Notes under the pieces: generated by a model
What the model was told of the DNA's origin: nothing
Seen by the model: the letters and a program-made list of their open reading frames with translations, nothing else
Databases searched by the model: none
Program-made: the position numbers and the translations under genes
Shown: in pieces, positions 42,289 through 51,166 of the stretch
Layout: each line of letters begins with the position of its first letter
Numbering within the stretch: position 1 is the stretch's first letter
Assembly: GCF_007362955.1 (NCBI RefSeq)
Contig: NZ_CP041696.1
Coordinates: forward strand, 2,170,001 to 2,234,000
Direction: 5' to 3'
Source: Lysinibacillus fusiformis
GTDB lineage: Bacteria; Bacillota; Bacilli; Bacillales_A; Planococcaceae
Length of the DNA: 64,000 nt

Positions 42289-42957
42289 TTGTTTCGTATA
42301 TTGTACATAGAAGATGAGAAAGAAATTGGGCAATGGGTGACAAAGGAGTTAACAGAAAGAGGGTTTGAGGTAAGATGGCTAGAGTCTGGCGAAGGGGTTG
42401 AGCAGTACATAGGATTTGCAGATGTTGTTATTTTGGATGTGATGCTACCTGGATTAGATGGGTTTTCTATCGGGAAAAGAATCAAGAGGGAAAATAGTGA
42501 ATTACCCATTTTAATGCTTTCCGCACGCACTGCGGTAGAGGACAAAATCGAGGGACTAAACTTCGCAGATGATTATTTAACAAAACCATTCCATCCGGAT
42601 GAACTAGTAGCGCGTGTGGAGGTTTTACTAAGGCGATATCAAAAGAATGATGATGTATTAGAGCTTCAGCACCTAAAAATACATACCAAAGAGATGCGAG
42701 TTATAAATAGTAATGACAATGAGGAAATCCAATTAACAGGCAAGCAATTTTATTTATTTCAATATTTTATTCGCCATTTAAATCAAATACTAACAAAGGA
42801 ACAGCTTTATGAAGGGGTTTGGGGAGAAGCTTACATAGAAGGTGATAAAACTTTGATGGTGCATGTCCGATATTTACGAGAAAAAATAGAGCTGAATCCA
42901 GCTAAGCCGATGATTATTGAAACGATTCGTGGTATTGGTTATAGGGTAAAACTATGA
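42289..42957 (+). CDS. OmpR-family response regulator
   Basis: 222 residues. The receiver domain has the acidic pocket IEDE and phospho-Asp in VVILDVMLPGLDG, Thr/Ser in MLSART and Lys in LTKPF. The winged helix domain ends GDKTLMVHVRYLREKIELNP...IETIRGIGYRVKL. TTG start with GGAGG upstream. Its stop overlaps the kinase start (ATGA). It likely controls the downstream ABC transporter genes. Confidence 0.92.
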   Translation: MFRILYIEDEKEIGQWVTKELTERGFEVRWLESGEGVEQYIGFADVVILDVMLPGLDGFSIGKRIKRENSELPILMLSARTAVEDKIEGLNFADDYLTKPFHPDELVARVEVLLRRYQKNDDVLELQHLKIHTKEMRVINSNDNEEIQLTGKQFYLFQYFIRHLNQILTKEQLYEGVWGEAYIEGDKTLMVHVRYLREKIELNPAKPMIIETIRGIGYRVKL

Positions 42958-44336
42958 AATTTTTCCGATCATTATTAGCGAAATATATGCTTATTATTTT
43001 ATTAGCATTGTCTATTGTTCAAATAGCGTACTTTGTCCTTGCTTTATTTATAATGGGGGTTGCTAAAACAGAGGAAGGTATTAATAAAACTCGATACGGC
43101 GAAGACTCCAATAAAAATGTAATTGAGGAGAAATGGCATGCTGAAGCAAATAAAATAAAAGCTATTGAACTTGAAGTAGTCGAACAACTTTTCGAAAACT
43201 GGAGGGGAAAGTATCCTGAAGCCTCCATGTTTTGGATCGGCGAAGATGGGACATTATTAAAAGAGGTTAATGTTAAAGAGCAACTACCCTCAGAATGGAC
43301 ACCAGCATATACGACTAAGTTTATAAAGGAACGATATGACGGAGATCCCTTTACAGTCATTGCATTTCTTGGAGAAGATGAAACGAATGGCTTTATTGTT
43401 TTAGAAATTCCTAGATTAGTATTGAATCCACCACTGAAGAATGTTTATCAGCAATATGGCACCTTTGTATTTTTAGGTGTTATTTGTATCATCATATTTT
43501 TTGTTAGTATCTCTTTTTTATTTTTTAGGGGGATTCGAAAACGTTTATTAAAGCTACAGGACGCGATGGAAATACGTGATGTAGATGGAATACCTATTGA
43601 GATGCATGTAAAAAAGAAGGATGAGATTGGGCAGCTCGAGCTAAGTTTTAATCGCATGGTGTGTGAGCTTAGGGAAAGTAAAAATCGTGAGCAAAAGGAA
43701 GAACAATTGCGGAGGGAATTAATTGCTAATCTATCTCATGATTTACGCACCCCTTTAACGAAAGTACGGGCGCAAACATATTCCATTAGTAAAGAGGAAT
43801 TATCAGATGAAGGAAAACATGCTGTTAAAGCTCTAGAAACATCGATTGTTAATATTGATGGATTGATCGAAAATTTAATGTCGTATACGTTACTAATGGC
43901 TAGTAAATATAAATTCGAACCAAAAGAAACCAATATTATACGATTTGTACGAGAGCATATGACTACGTGGTATCTTGTTTTTGAAAAGGAAGGCTTTGAA
44001 ATAGATGTAGAGCTAAACTCATTTGAGGAGAATAAATGGCTAGTGGATCCGCTTTGGTTAGGGCGTATATTCGATAATTTCTTCCAAAATGTGTTGCGCC
44101 ATGCAAGCAGTGGGCAATATATTGGCGTAAAAACAGAGTCGACAGAGCACCATGATGCATTCGTCATTTCGGATTGCGGAAAAGGAATGAACAATGAATC
44201 CAATGCAAAAGGTGCAGGCATTGGTTTATCCATTGTTGACATAATGGTGAAGGGCATGGACCTAGAGTGGGAGATTACGTCAAGTGCATCTGGCACCATC
44301 ATTAAAATAAAAAAACAAAAGGGTTTGTCCAAATAA
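42954..44336 (+). CDS. Sensor histidine kinase
   Basis: 460 residues. Membrane helix at about 10-32, an extracellular sensor domain of ~135 residues, second helix at about 168-190, HAMP, then the H-box ELIANLSHDLRTPLTKVRA (phospho-His), N-box DNFFQNVLRHA and G-boxes DCGKGMNN and GAGIGLSIV. The sizeable extracellular loop suggests direct ligand sensing, unlike Bce-type kinases. Partner of the regulator encoded just upstream. Confidence 0.92.
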   Translation: MKFFRSLLAKYMLIILLALSIVQIAYFVLALFIMGVAKTEEGINKTRYGEDSNKNVIEEKWHAEANKIKAIELEVVEQLFENWRGKYPEASMFWIGEDGTLLKEVNVKEQLPSEWTPAYTTKFIKERYDGDPFTVIAFLGEDETNGFIVLEIPRLVLNPPLKNVYQQYGTFVFLGVICIIIFFVSISFLFFRGIRKRLLKLQDAMEIRDVDGIPIEMHVKKKDEIGQLELSFNRMVCELRESKNREQKEEQLRRELIANLSHDLRTPLTKVRAQTYSISKEELSDEGKHAVKALETSIVNIDGLIENLMSYTLLMASKYKFEPKETNIIRFVREHMTTWYLVFEKEGFEIDVELNSFEENKWLVDPLWLGRIFDNFFQNVLRHASSGQYIGVKTESTEHHDAFVISDCGKGMNNESNAKGAGIGLSIVDIMVKGMDLEWEITSSASGTIIKIKKQKGLSK

Positions 44337-44357
44337 TAACTGGGCAAATCCTTTTTT
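44317..44357 (+). terminator. Terminator overlapping the kinase stop
   Basis: AAAAGGGTTTGTCC pairs with GGGCAAATCCTTTTTT. It separates regulator and transporter transcripts, so the latter may have its own promoter. Confidence 0.75.
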
Positions 44358-44365
44358 AAACAAAA

Positions 44366-44397
44366 TTTAAACTTTGCCCTTACCTGCTTTTAAACTT
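44366..44397 (+). promoter_or_regulatory. Direct repeats upstream of the ABC operon
   Basis: TTTAAACTT occurs at 44366-44374 and 44389-44397 between the kinase terminator and the ATPase start. A candidate response-regulator site, unverified. Confidence 0.35.
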
Positions 44398-44429
44398 CAT
44401 CTCCTATGCTTAATAAAGAGGTGAGGGAA

Positions 44430-45341
44430 ATGGAATATATCGTACAAACAGAAAACTTATCAAAATGCTTTGGTAAAGAGCAGGCTGTAGCAGGATTAGA
44501 TTTGAAAATCCGTAAAGGGGAAATATACGGATTTCTAGGACCAAATGGCGCAGGGAAAACAACGACAATTCGTATGCTTTTAGGATTGATGAAACCGACA
44601 TCAGGTACCATTAAAATATTTCAAAAGGATGTAACAAAGGAACGAATCGAAATATTATCGAAAATTGGCTCGTTGGTTGAAAACCCATCCTATTATCCAC
44701 ATTTAACAGCATATGAAAATTTAGAAGCATTAAGAAAAATTTTAGGTGTGCCAAAATTGCGCATCGATGAAGTGTTAGCAATTGTTCGTTTAACAGAGGC
44801 AGCCAATAAAAAAGTAAAAGGATTTTCGCTTGGCATGAAGCAGCGTCTAGGCATTGCCGCTTCTATTCTACATAATCCAGAGTTATTAATTTTAGATGAA
44901 CCAACAAATGGACTTGATCCATCAGGGATTATCGAAATTCGAAATTTAATTAAACGACTACCTTCTGAATATGGGATGACGGTTGTTATTTCGAGTCATT
45001 TGCTATCAGAGATTGATCAAATGGCGACGACAGTTGGTATCGTTTCGAAAGGAAAAATGATTTTTCAGGATTCAATTGAAGCAATGCGTATGCATGCACA
45101 GCCAAAAGTTTTGTTTAAAGTGAATAAGAGTGAGCAAGCGTGGCGTTCGTTAGTGGCAAACGGCATAAAGGCAGAATGCAAAGAAGGGCAAATTGTACTG
45201 GATGAATGTTCCGATGAAAAAGTAGCGCAAATCGTTCATATCCTCGTGCAAGAGGGTTTTTCGGTTTATCGCTTGGAAGAAGAAAAACAATCATTGGAGG
45301 ATATTTTTCTTCAAATGACAACAGGAGAACAAGCGATATGA
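44430..45341 (+). CDS. ABC transporter ATP-binding protein, BcrA/LanF-like
   Basis: 303 residues. Walker A GPNGAGKTTT, Q-loop VENPSYYPHLTAYENL, signature FSLGMKQRLG, Walker B LLILDEPTNGLD, switch SSHLLSEIDQ. The VENPSYY-type Q-loop and FSLGMKQRLGIA are typical of bacitracin/lantibiotic self-protection ATPases (BcrA, LanF). ATG 44430 is chosen for GAGGTGAGG. First gene of a three-gene transporter unit with overlapping ends. Confidence 0.9.
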   Translation: MEYIVQTENLSKCFGKEQAVAGLDLKIRKGEIYGFLGPNGAGKTTTIRMLLGLMKPTSGTIKIFQKDVTKERIEILSKIGSLVENPSYYPHLTAYENLEALRKILGVPKLRIDEVLAIVRLTEAANKKVKGFSLGMKQRLGIAASILHNPELLILDEPTNGLDPSGIIEIRNLIKRLPSEYGMTVVISSHLLSEIDQMATTVGIVSKGKMIFQDSIEAMRMHAQPKVLFKVNKSEQAWRSLVANGIKAECKEGQIVLDECSDEKVAQIVHILVQEGFSVYRLEEEKQSLEDIFLQMTTGEQAI

Positions 45342-46048
45342 TTGGAAAACTGTTGACGGCTGATTTTTTGAAAATTAAACGAAAAGGATTATGGTTTTTA
45401 ACAGCTTTAGGTCCTATTGGTGTTGTTGCACTTCAAATGGTCAATTACGGAATCAGGAAAGACTATTTGTTACAGCAAAGCGAGGATGATTGGGGCTACT
45501 ATTTATTAAATGTCCATTCTTTTACACCGCTTGCCCTTGTACTAGGTATCGCAATTTTAACATCTTTTATAGCAAGCATCGAAAATGAGACAAATGCCTG
45601 GAAGCAATTAATAGCCTTACCTGTCTCTAAATTAACTGTGTATTTATCAAAATTTACGGTATTGGCAACATTGTTACTGCTGTCTTCCACGCTATTAATG
45701 GTATTTACATGTGCTTATGGCATGTTTTTAGATTTGGGTGAAAGTGTACCCTATATGGAGCTAGCTAAGTTTAGTTATTATCCATACTTTGCAGCATTAC
45801 CGATATTGGCATTACAGCTCTGGATTGCGAGTGTTAGTCATAACCAGGGAATTCCCATAACAGTAGGGATTTTTGGCGTGATTTTTGCATATTCTGCGTA
45901 CGTTTTGCCAGATTGGATGATTTGGAAGTGGCCGTCATTAATGAATGAATGGGATGAACCCATCATCAATGTACTGTTCGGTCTTGCTGTAGGAATTATT
46001 TTGTACATTATTGGGATGATTGATTTTGCAAGAAGGGACGTGAAATAA
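45338..46048 (+). CDS. ABC-2 permease, LanE/BcrB-like
   Basis: 236 residues with six membrane helices. It shares the pattern LLTADFLKIKRKGLWFL, then ENETNAWKQLIALPVSKLTVYLSKF, with lantibiotic-immunity permeases. Its ATG overlaps the ATPase stop and its stop overlaps the next permease start (TAATG), so the subunits are made in step. Confidence 0.87.
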   Translation: MIGKLLTADFLKIKRKGLWFLTALGPIGVVALQMVNYGIRKDYLLQQSEDDWGYYLLNVHSFTPLALVLGIAILTSFIASIENETNAWKQLIALPVSKLTVYLSKFTVLATLLLLSSTLLMVFTCAYGMFLDLGESVPYMELAKFSYYPYFAALPILALQLWIASVSHNQGIPITVGIFGVIFAYSAYVLPDWMIWKWPSLMNEWDEPIINVLFGLAVGIILYIIGMIDFARRDVK

Positions 46049-46776
46049 TGCGCGCTTTACTGCAAGCTGAATGGTATAAATTACGAAAATCAAAAATGGT
46101 GCCAATTATTTTGGCGGGGCCGATAATAGGTCTTTTTATAGGATTAACGTCAAACCTTGAAGTTGATAGTCATATAAATGAGTGGTATCTCACGTTATTT
46201 TCAATGAATTTAACGTATGCATTATTATTTTTACCGTTGATTACAGGTGTTTTCGCCAGTGTTATTTGTAGATATGAACATCAATCCGGCGGTTGGAAAC
46301 AGCTTTTAGCATTGCCTGTAACAAGAGGGAAAGTATTCGTAGCAAAATACTTATTAATTATGATGCTGGTCATGGCAATGCAATTGTTATATTTATGCTC
46401 TATATATGGTGTGGGCATCATTAAAGGCTACACAGATCCATTCCCAATGGAGATCGTTTGGAAGAGTATCCTTGGCGGATGGGTGGCTACATTACCTTTA
46501 GTTGCATTGCAGTTGTGGATGTCTATACTGTTTAAGAGTTTTGCCGCACCATTTGCTGTAAACGTTATTTTTACGTTGCCTTCCATATTTGCAATAAATT
46601 CTGAACGATTTGGACCTTACTATCCATGGGCGCAACCCTTTTCAATGATGTATATAGGTGGGAATACAGAGGATGTATTCTTTGTACCTTGGGATCAATT
46701 ATTAACAGTAGTAGGGGGAGGATTCATTGTATTTTTTCTTGGAGGTTATTTGTATTTCCAACGAAAAGCAGTATAA
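46048..46776 (+). CDS. ABC-2 permease, LanG/BcrB-like
   Basis: 242 residues and six membrane helices. Paralogous to the preceding subunit: LLQAEWYKLRKSKMVPIILAGPIIG and EHQSGGWKQLLALPVTRGKVFVAKY. Two different permeases with one ATPase is the LanFEG arrangement. It ends 27 bp before the esterase-like lipoprotein gene, probably in the same transcript. Confidence 0.87.
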   Translation: MRALLQAEWYKLRKSKMVPIILAGPIIGLFIGLTSNLEVDSHINEWYLTLFSMNLTYALLFLPLITGVFASVICRYEHQSGGWKQLLALPVTRGKVFVAKYLLIMMLVMAMQLLYLCSIYGVGIIKGYTDPFPMEIVWKSILGGWVATLPLVALQLWMSILFKSFAAPFAVNVIFTLPSIFAINSERFGPYYPWAQPFSMMYIGGNTEDVFFVPWDQLLTVVGGGFIVFFLGGYLYFQRKAV

Positions 46777-46803
46777 CTTTTTCATATTGTAGAGGAGATT
46801 AAC

Positions 46804-48069
46804 ATGGTATTTTCTAAAAAGAGTGTTTTATTCGTTACAGCAATCATTCTATCGTTTTTATTAGTAGGATGCGGGGATGGTGAAGCCATTAAGGGTGCTT
46901 CACAATATGCTACGGCAATTGAAGATATTGATATACCGGATGGTGTAAAAGTAATTGGATTTGGTGAAGCAACGCATGGAAACATTGAATTTCAGATGTT
47001 GAAGAAAGATGTATTTCAAGCACTAATTGACAATGAAAATGTCCGTGTCTTTGTGTTAGAAGGCGATTTTGGTGGTGCACAGCAAATCAATCAGTTTATT
47101 TTGAATGGTGCTGGAACAGCGGAAGAGGCTGTGAGAGCTCTTGATTATGGCATATATCGAACTGAACAAATGATTGAATTTGTTCAGTGGATGCATGACT
47201 ATAACAAGACGACGGATGAAAAAGATAAAGTATATTTTTACGGTAATGATATGCAACGTTATGACTACAGTAAGCAAGGCGTTTTACATTATTATGAAGT
47301 GGTTAACAACGATATGGCAAAGCAATATGTAACACAGCTGGCACACGTTACTAATGAGACAATGCGAGAGTTAACTAACAGTGAACTGAAGGAACTAAAT
47401 GAAATCATTGATTCTATTATGATAGATTTACAGTTAAATAAGGCATCCTATATCAAGCAATCATCTAATGATGACTTTACTTTTGCCTTACAATACGCAC
47501 AAATCATGAAACAACGTACGCAATTGTTTTTAAATGATAGTGATTATATGGATCTGCGGGATGAATATTTAGCAAACAACTTGCAGTGGATTGTTGAATA
47601 TGAAGCGGGGCGAGGCCATGATAAGGTCCTTATGTCAGCACATAACGGACACATCGAGAAAACATCTGCATCAATGGCAGGCTATAAATCAATGGGGCAG
47701 TACTTAAATGAATTATACGGAGAGGCGTATTTTGCTATTGGAACGGACTTTGGTAGCAATACGTTTCAGGCACAAAACGCAGGGTCAGGTAAGCGAAAAA
47801 ACTATACACTAGAGCATCATAATGAATTAGTGGACGCATTTAGTGAGGTAAAGGACAATATTTTCTACGTAGACTTTGAAAAAGCTAGTGACTCGGCTGC
47901 GTTATCGGATATTTTTACGAAAGAGCAAAGAATGGGCAATATAGGTGATGATTTCCGCCCTTGGTATAAGTTATCGAAGATGCTTTATACAATTAAAATG
48001 ACACCAGCTGAAGCATACGATGGCATTATAATTGTGAAAGAAGCAACAGCAACGACAGTTATGGAGTAA
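46804..48069 (+). CDS. Erythromycin-esterase family lipoprotein
   Basis: 421 residues. Signal peptide with lipobox LLVGCGD (Cys about residue 23), so it is anchored outside the cell. The catalytic core VIGFGEATHGNIEFQ holds the Ere Glu and His; DKVLMSAHNGHIEKT and GTDFGSNTF follow the family pattern. GAGGAG precedes the ATG. It is the last gene of the two-component/ABC locus, which suggests a role in the same antimicrobial or envelope-stress response. Family macrolide esterases exist, but activity here is unknown. Paralogue at 28961. Confidence 0.87.
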   Translation: MVFSKKSVLFVTAIILSFLLVGCGDGEAIKGASQYATAIEDIDIPDGVKVIGFGEATHGNIEFQMLKKDVFQALIDNENVRVFVLEGDFGGAQQINQFILNGAGTAEEAVRALDYGIYRTEQMIEFVQWMHDYNKTTDEKDKVYFYGNDMQRYDYSKQGVLHYYEVVNNDMAKQYVTQLAHVTNETMRELTNSELKELNEIIDSIMIDLQLNKASYIKQSSNDDFTFALQYAQIMKQRTQLFLNDSDYMDLRDEYLANNLQWIVEYEAGRGHDKVLMSAHNGHIEKTSASMAGYKSMGQYLNELYGEAYFAIGTDFGSNTFQAQNAGSGKRKNYTLEHHNELVDAFSEVKDNIFYVDFEKASDSAALSDIFTKEQRMGNIGDDFRPWYKLSKMLYTIKMTPAEAYDGIIIVKEATATTVME

Positions 48070-48150
48070 CACAGCATTAGCACTGATTTAGCAAGCACTA
48101 TCAAAAAATCTTTCACATCATCTATTATGATAATTTATGAGGTGAGTAAA

Positions 48151-48858
48151 ATGAAGTATAGTCAAGCAACGCAAAGGGCCATTACCTATATCGAGGAGCA
48201 TTTATATGAGGAAATTCAGTTAGTGAAACTTCCAATGGTTGTTGGTTATTCGAAGTTTCATTTAAGCCGTATCTTTAAGCTAGAAACTGGCTTAACAATT
48301 GGAGATTATATTCGATTAAGCCGATTAGCTACGGCTGCTTACAACAACCAATTAAAGGTTGGTTATTAAGCGGAGCGAATCCTGAGCTATATGAATTTCA
48401 AGTGGATGAAGCGGTGTTTCACTCAGGAACTAAATCCGGTGTATTTTATGCTAAGGAAGTTGTGAATAATAGAGAGCAATTTGCGACGATGATGCAAGGC
48501 TTTCAAGCGCATGCGTATAAAGGAAAGCGACTAAAAATGTCTTGTTATTTAAAAACTATAGAAGCAACGAAATGTGGCGCATGGCTTCGCATTGATAACG
48601 GCACTGGAGATACAATTCAATTTTATAATATGGATAATCGGTCCATTCAAGGCACGACAGAGTGAATCATTATTCAGTCGTGTTAGATGTACCGGAAGAC
48701 AGTGCTTCCATTTATTTCGATGTCTTGTTAATTGGTGCGGGATAAGTATGGGGAGATGGCTTTCGTTTCGAGGAAGTAGATAAAAAAGTGCCAACAACAA
48801 ATATGCTCGCTCAAGAGCAACTGCCAAAACAGCCTTTTAATCTAGATTTTAGCGAATA
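48151..48858 (+). pseudogene. AraC-family regulator, multiply disrupted
   Basis: From ATG 48151 (GAGGTGAG) the first helix-turn-helix is intact (ITYIEEHLYEEIQL...FHLSRIFKLETGLTIGDYIRLSRLATAA). The second helix-turn-helix is deleted at about 48335-48350, and the frame shifts into a stop. The next frame continues GWLLSGANPELYEFQVDEAVFHSG and the C-terminal sensor domain, with a further one-base loss at about 48663 (TEW-NHYSVVLDVPEDS) and a TAA replacing a Lys codon at 48743, ending PFNLDFSE. Three independent lesions show true decay rather than sequencing error. Confidence 0.85.
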
Positions 48859-48950
48859 AGGTGGGAAAAGGTTATCTCTGGGATTTCGTTTGTGATGAAG
48901 TATTGATTGCCTCTAATTTGTTAAAGATAACAACAGAGGAGGTGGGATCG

Positions 48951-49109
48951 ATGGCACAAGAGATTTTATGTGAAGTCAATAACTGCACGTATTGGGACTC
49001 TGGAAACAAATGTACTGCAGAAGCTATTTATGTTGTTAGTCAAAAAGGTCAACAGGCTTCCAATAGTGAGGATACGGATTGTAAAACATTTACACCTGAA
49101 GAGCATTAA
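48951..49109 (+). CDS. DUF1540 protein
   Basis: 52 residues: MAQEILCEVNNCTYW, NKCTAEAIYV and DTDCKTF, with four Cys spaced as in DUF1540, expected to form a small metal-binding fold. A very strong GAGGAGGTGG site precedes ATG 48951, which is preferred over an upstream in-frame ATG. Function unknown; often found in sporulating Bacillota. Confidence 0.8.
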   Translation: MAQEILCEVNNCTYWDSGNKCTAEAIYVVSQKGQQASNSEDTDCKTFTPEEH

Positions 49110-49117
49110 ATGCATGG

Positions 49118-49146
49118 GGTAATCATTTAGTATGATTACCCTTTTC
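49118..49146 (+). terminator. Bidirectional terminator
   Basis: GGGTAATCAT pairs perfectly with ATGATTACCC followed by TTTTCCC, between the DUF1540 gene and a convergent small gene. Confidence 0.75.
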
Positions 49147-49152
49147 CCATGA

Positions 49153-49398
49153 TTAATGATGCAAATCCACTTTGTCCTTCTTGAATAATAAGTAATGAGC
49201 ATTTTTCACTTTTTCTTCTACATAATCTAACGAATAGTGGCCAACTGAATCTGTTAAATCACCAATTGCACGGGATAAATTATCGACCACAGGAATTAAC
49301 GTATCAATCCGTGTCGATTCTTTCCCTGCATTCATTTCATCCATGATTTCATAAGCAAGATGTTGAATTCTTCGAAGGCGTATTTTTTCTTTTTGCAT
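49153..49398 (-). CDS. Small hypothetical helical protein
   Basis: 81 residues, mostly helical and charged: RRIQHLAYEIMDEMNAG, then IPVVDNLSRAIGDLTDSVGHY, ending KKDKVDLHH. No signal peptide, membrane helix or Cys. AAAAGGAGGATATC directly precedes the ATG, making it a real gene. I do not recognise the family. Confidence 0.65.
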   Translation of the reverse strand: MQKEKIRLRRIQHLAYEIMDEMNAGKESTRIDTLIPVVDNLSRAIGDLTDSVGHYSLDYVEEKVKNAHYLLFKKDKVDLHH

Positions 49399-49707
49399 GA
49401 TATCCTCCTTTTACACCATTTTATCCCACCTCAAAGGTCAGTAATTTATCTGTTCCGAAAGCGAAGCGTCAGGTACAAGACTTCCGCCTCAAGCTGAAAA
49501 CTGAGAATGAGTTAACAAGGTCGGCGAACAACTGACCGTAAAGGCCCGATTGGTTCAACAGCAAACAGTGGCGGATGAAGAAAACCCCCACGGATTGAAG
49601 TTTCACGTTATACTGTCTAAACATATGCCCAACAATAGGAGTTCATGAATCAATAATTTTACGCAATTCTTACCTGATTTATAGAAAAAATGGAGAGAAA
49701 ATCGCTA
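49399..49707. other. Intergenic region with GC-richer segment
   Basis: No ORF is credible. The part at 49447-49610 is visibly richer in GC than its surroundings (CCGAAAGCGAAGCGTCAGG, GTGGCGGATGAAGAAAACCC) and looks like a decayed repeat or relic. Only one copy was seen in the window. Confidence 0.4.
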
Positions 49708-51048
49708 TTAACTATAATAGTTATTCATGTTAGTAAGAGCGATAGCAATCTCTTTAATACCCATGTCAATTTTTTGTTCTTCCACATTCGAAATATTTAG
49801 TTTTAAAATTCGTTCTCGGAAAAATCCATCTAAATAATTGCGATCAATGCTATCTAATAATACGTGCTGCTGTGTCAATTGTTGCATTAGGTTTGACATG
49901 TTAACTTCCTTAGGTAAGATGATATGACTGTGCATGCAAATATCTGTAGCAGTTTTGTACATAGGTAAATGTTTTTTTAGCGAATGCTGAAGCGCATTGC
50001 CACGCTTTGTGTAATCCTCAGATACTTTTAATTGATAGCGATCAAACATGCCACTTTTCAAATAAAGCTCTAAGGCCGCCTGTGAAATCATAGAGCTATC
50101 AATATCTGTAGTATTTTTATATTGTTGAAAAGTGCTAATTAATGCACGAGGCAACACGGCTAGCCCAATGCGTAGGCCAGGAAACATAATTTTAGAAAAG
50201 CTTTTTAAATAAATCACACGTTCCTCTAGGTCCTCAGTAAATAAGGGATCCATTTTCGAATTTTGTTCAAAATCTGCCAAATAATCGTCTTCAACGATAT
50301 AAACATCATATTTATTAGCTAGTTTGTGAATACCATATTTCCCCTTTTTACTATAAGAAGAACCTAATGGATTATGCAGTCGTGGCATGGTATAAAAAAA
50401 TTTAATCGTATTGGTACTAAAGAGTTGTTCCAATTCGTCTAAGTTAATGCCCTCAGCTGTTCGTTTAATACCTACAACTGGTAATCTATAGGTTTTCAAA
50501 TAATCCATATATAGATGATAACTCGGTTGTTCTACTAAGATGGTTGTGCGTTGATTTGGAAATGGCATAATACTGAGCAAGGATAACGATTGTTGGACAC
50601 CAGAAGTAATGAAGATATTATCTTCATGTGTGAATATTTGATACGTTTCTAACAATTTTTTAGCCTCGACAATTAATGATGGTAAGCCTTGCGGCGTTCC
50701 ATACCGAAATAAGTCCGTTTGATAGGTATCAATGGCTTTGTTTATACAGTGCTGAAAATCTTTGTAAGGAAATACATGCCAAGTTGGTGATGAGGTCGCA
50801 AAATCTATAAAATCATTTGCTGCTGGTGCATGTGGTAGTTGATGATCCACAACAAAATAACCACTTTTAGGGATTGCATAGATTAAATGTTGAGTTTCGA
50901 GTTTATTTAAAGCTGTTAGAACGGTACTTTTACTACAAGAAAATTGAAGGGATAGATTTCGGATAGAGGGCAATTTTGCACCAGCATGAAAGTTACCCAT
51001 TTGTATTTGTTGCATTAATTGATTGTAGATAAAGTCATATTTGAGCAT
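49708..51048 (-). CDS. MocR-type PLP-dependent regulator
   Basis: 446 residues. GntR winged helix at about 1-70 (FIYNQLMQQIQMG, KLPSIRNLSLQFSCSKSTVLTALNKLE) and a fold-type-I aminotransferase domain with YTMPRLHNPLG and the PLP-Lys motif YLKSFSKIMFPGLRIGLAVLP. ATG 51048 is chosen for AAGGAGG upstream. Divergent from two EamA exporter genes, with a perfect palindrome in the shared region. Probably senses an amino-acid-like ligand and controls the exporters. Confidence 0.87.
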   Translation of the reverse strand: MLKYDFIYNQLMQQIQMGNFHAGAKLPSIRNLSLQFSCSKSTVLTALNKLETQHLIYAIPKSGYFVVDHQLPHAPAANDFIDFATSSPTWHVFPYKDFQHCINKAIDTYQTDLFRYGTPQGLPSLIVEAKKLLETYQIFTHEDNIFITSGVQQSLSLLSIMPFPNQRTTILVEQPSYHLYMDYLKTYRLPVVGIKRTAEGINLDELEQLFSTNTIKFFYTMPRLHNPLGSSYSKKGKYGIHKLANKYDVYIVEDDYLADFEQNSKMDPLFTEDLEERVIYLKSFSKIMFPGLRIGLAVLPRALISTFQQYKNTTDIDSSMISQAALELYLKSGMFDRYQLKVSEDYTKRGNALQHSLKKHLPMYKTATDICMHSHIILPKEVNMSNLMQQLTQQHVLLDSIDRNYLDGFFRERILKLNISNVEEQKIDMGIKEIAIALTNMNNYYS

Positions 51049-51061
51049 GTTCAGCCTCCTT

Positions 51062-51087
51062 ACGCATCTGTATCGGTACAGATGCGT
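51062..51087. promoter_or_regulatory. Perfect palindrome between mocR and eamA genes
   Basis: ACGCATCTGTA and TACAGATGCGT arms around TCGG, 14 bp from the mocR start. TTTTTTT follows on the plus strand, so it could act as an operator, an RNA hairpin, or a plus-strand terminator. Confidence 0.55.
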
Positions 51088-51166
51088 TTTTTTGATATCG
51101 TGTAATTCTATATTTTTAACTATGATAGCTTTACCGGCCAGAAAGAATAGAGAAGGAGTCAATCAT

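Noticed and set aside
43736-44347. Minus-strand ORF of 203 codons
   Set aside because: Opposite the histidine-kinase core, whose H, N and G boxes are unambiguous.
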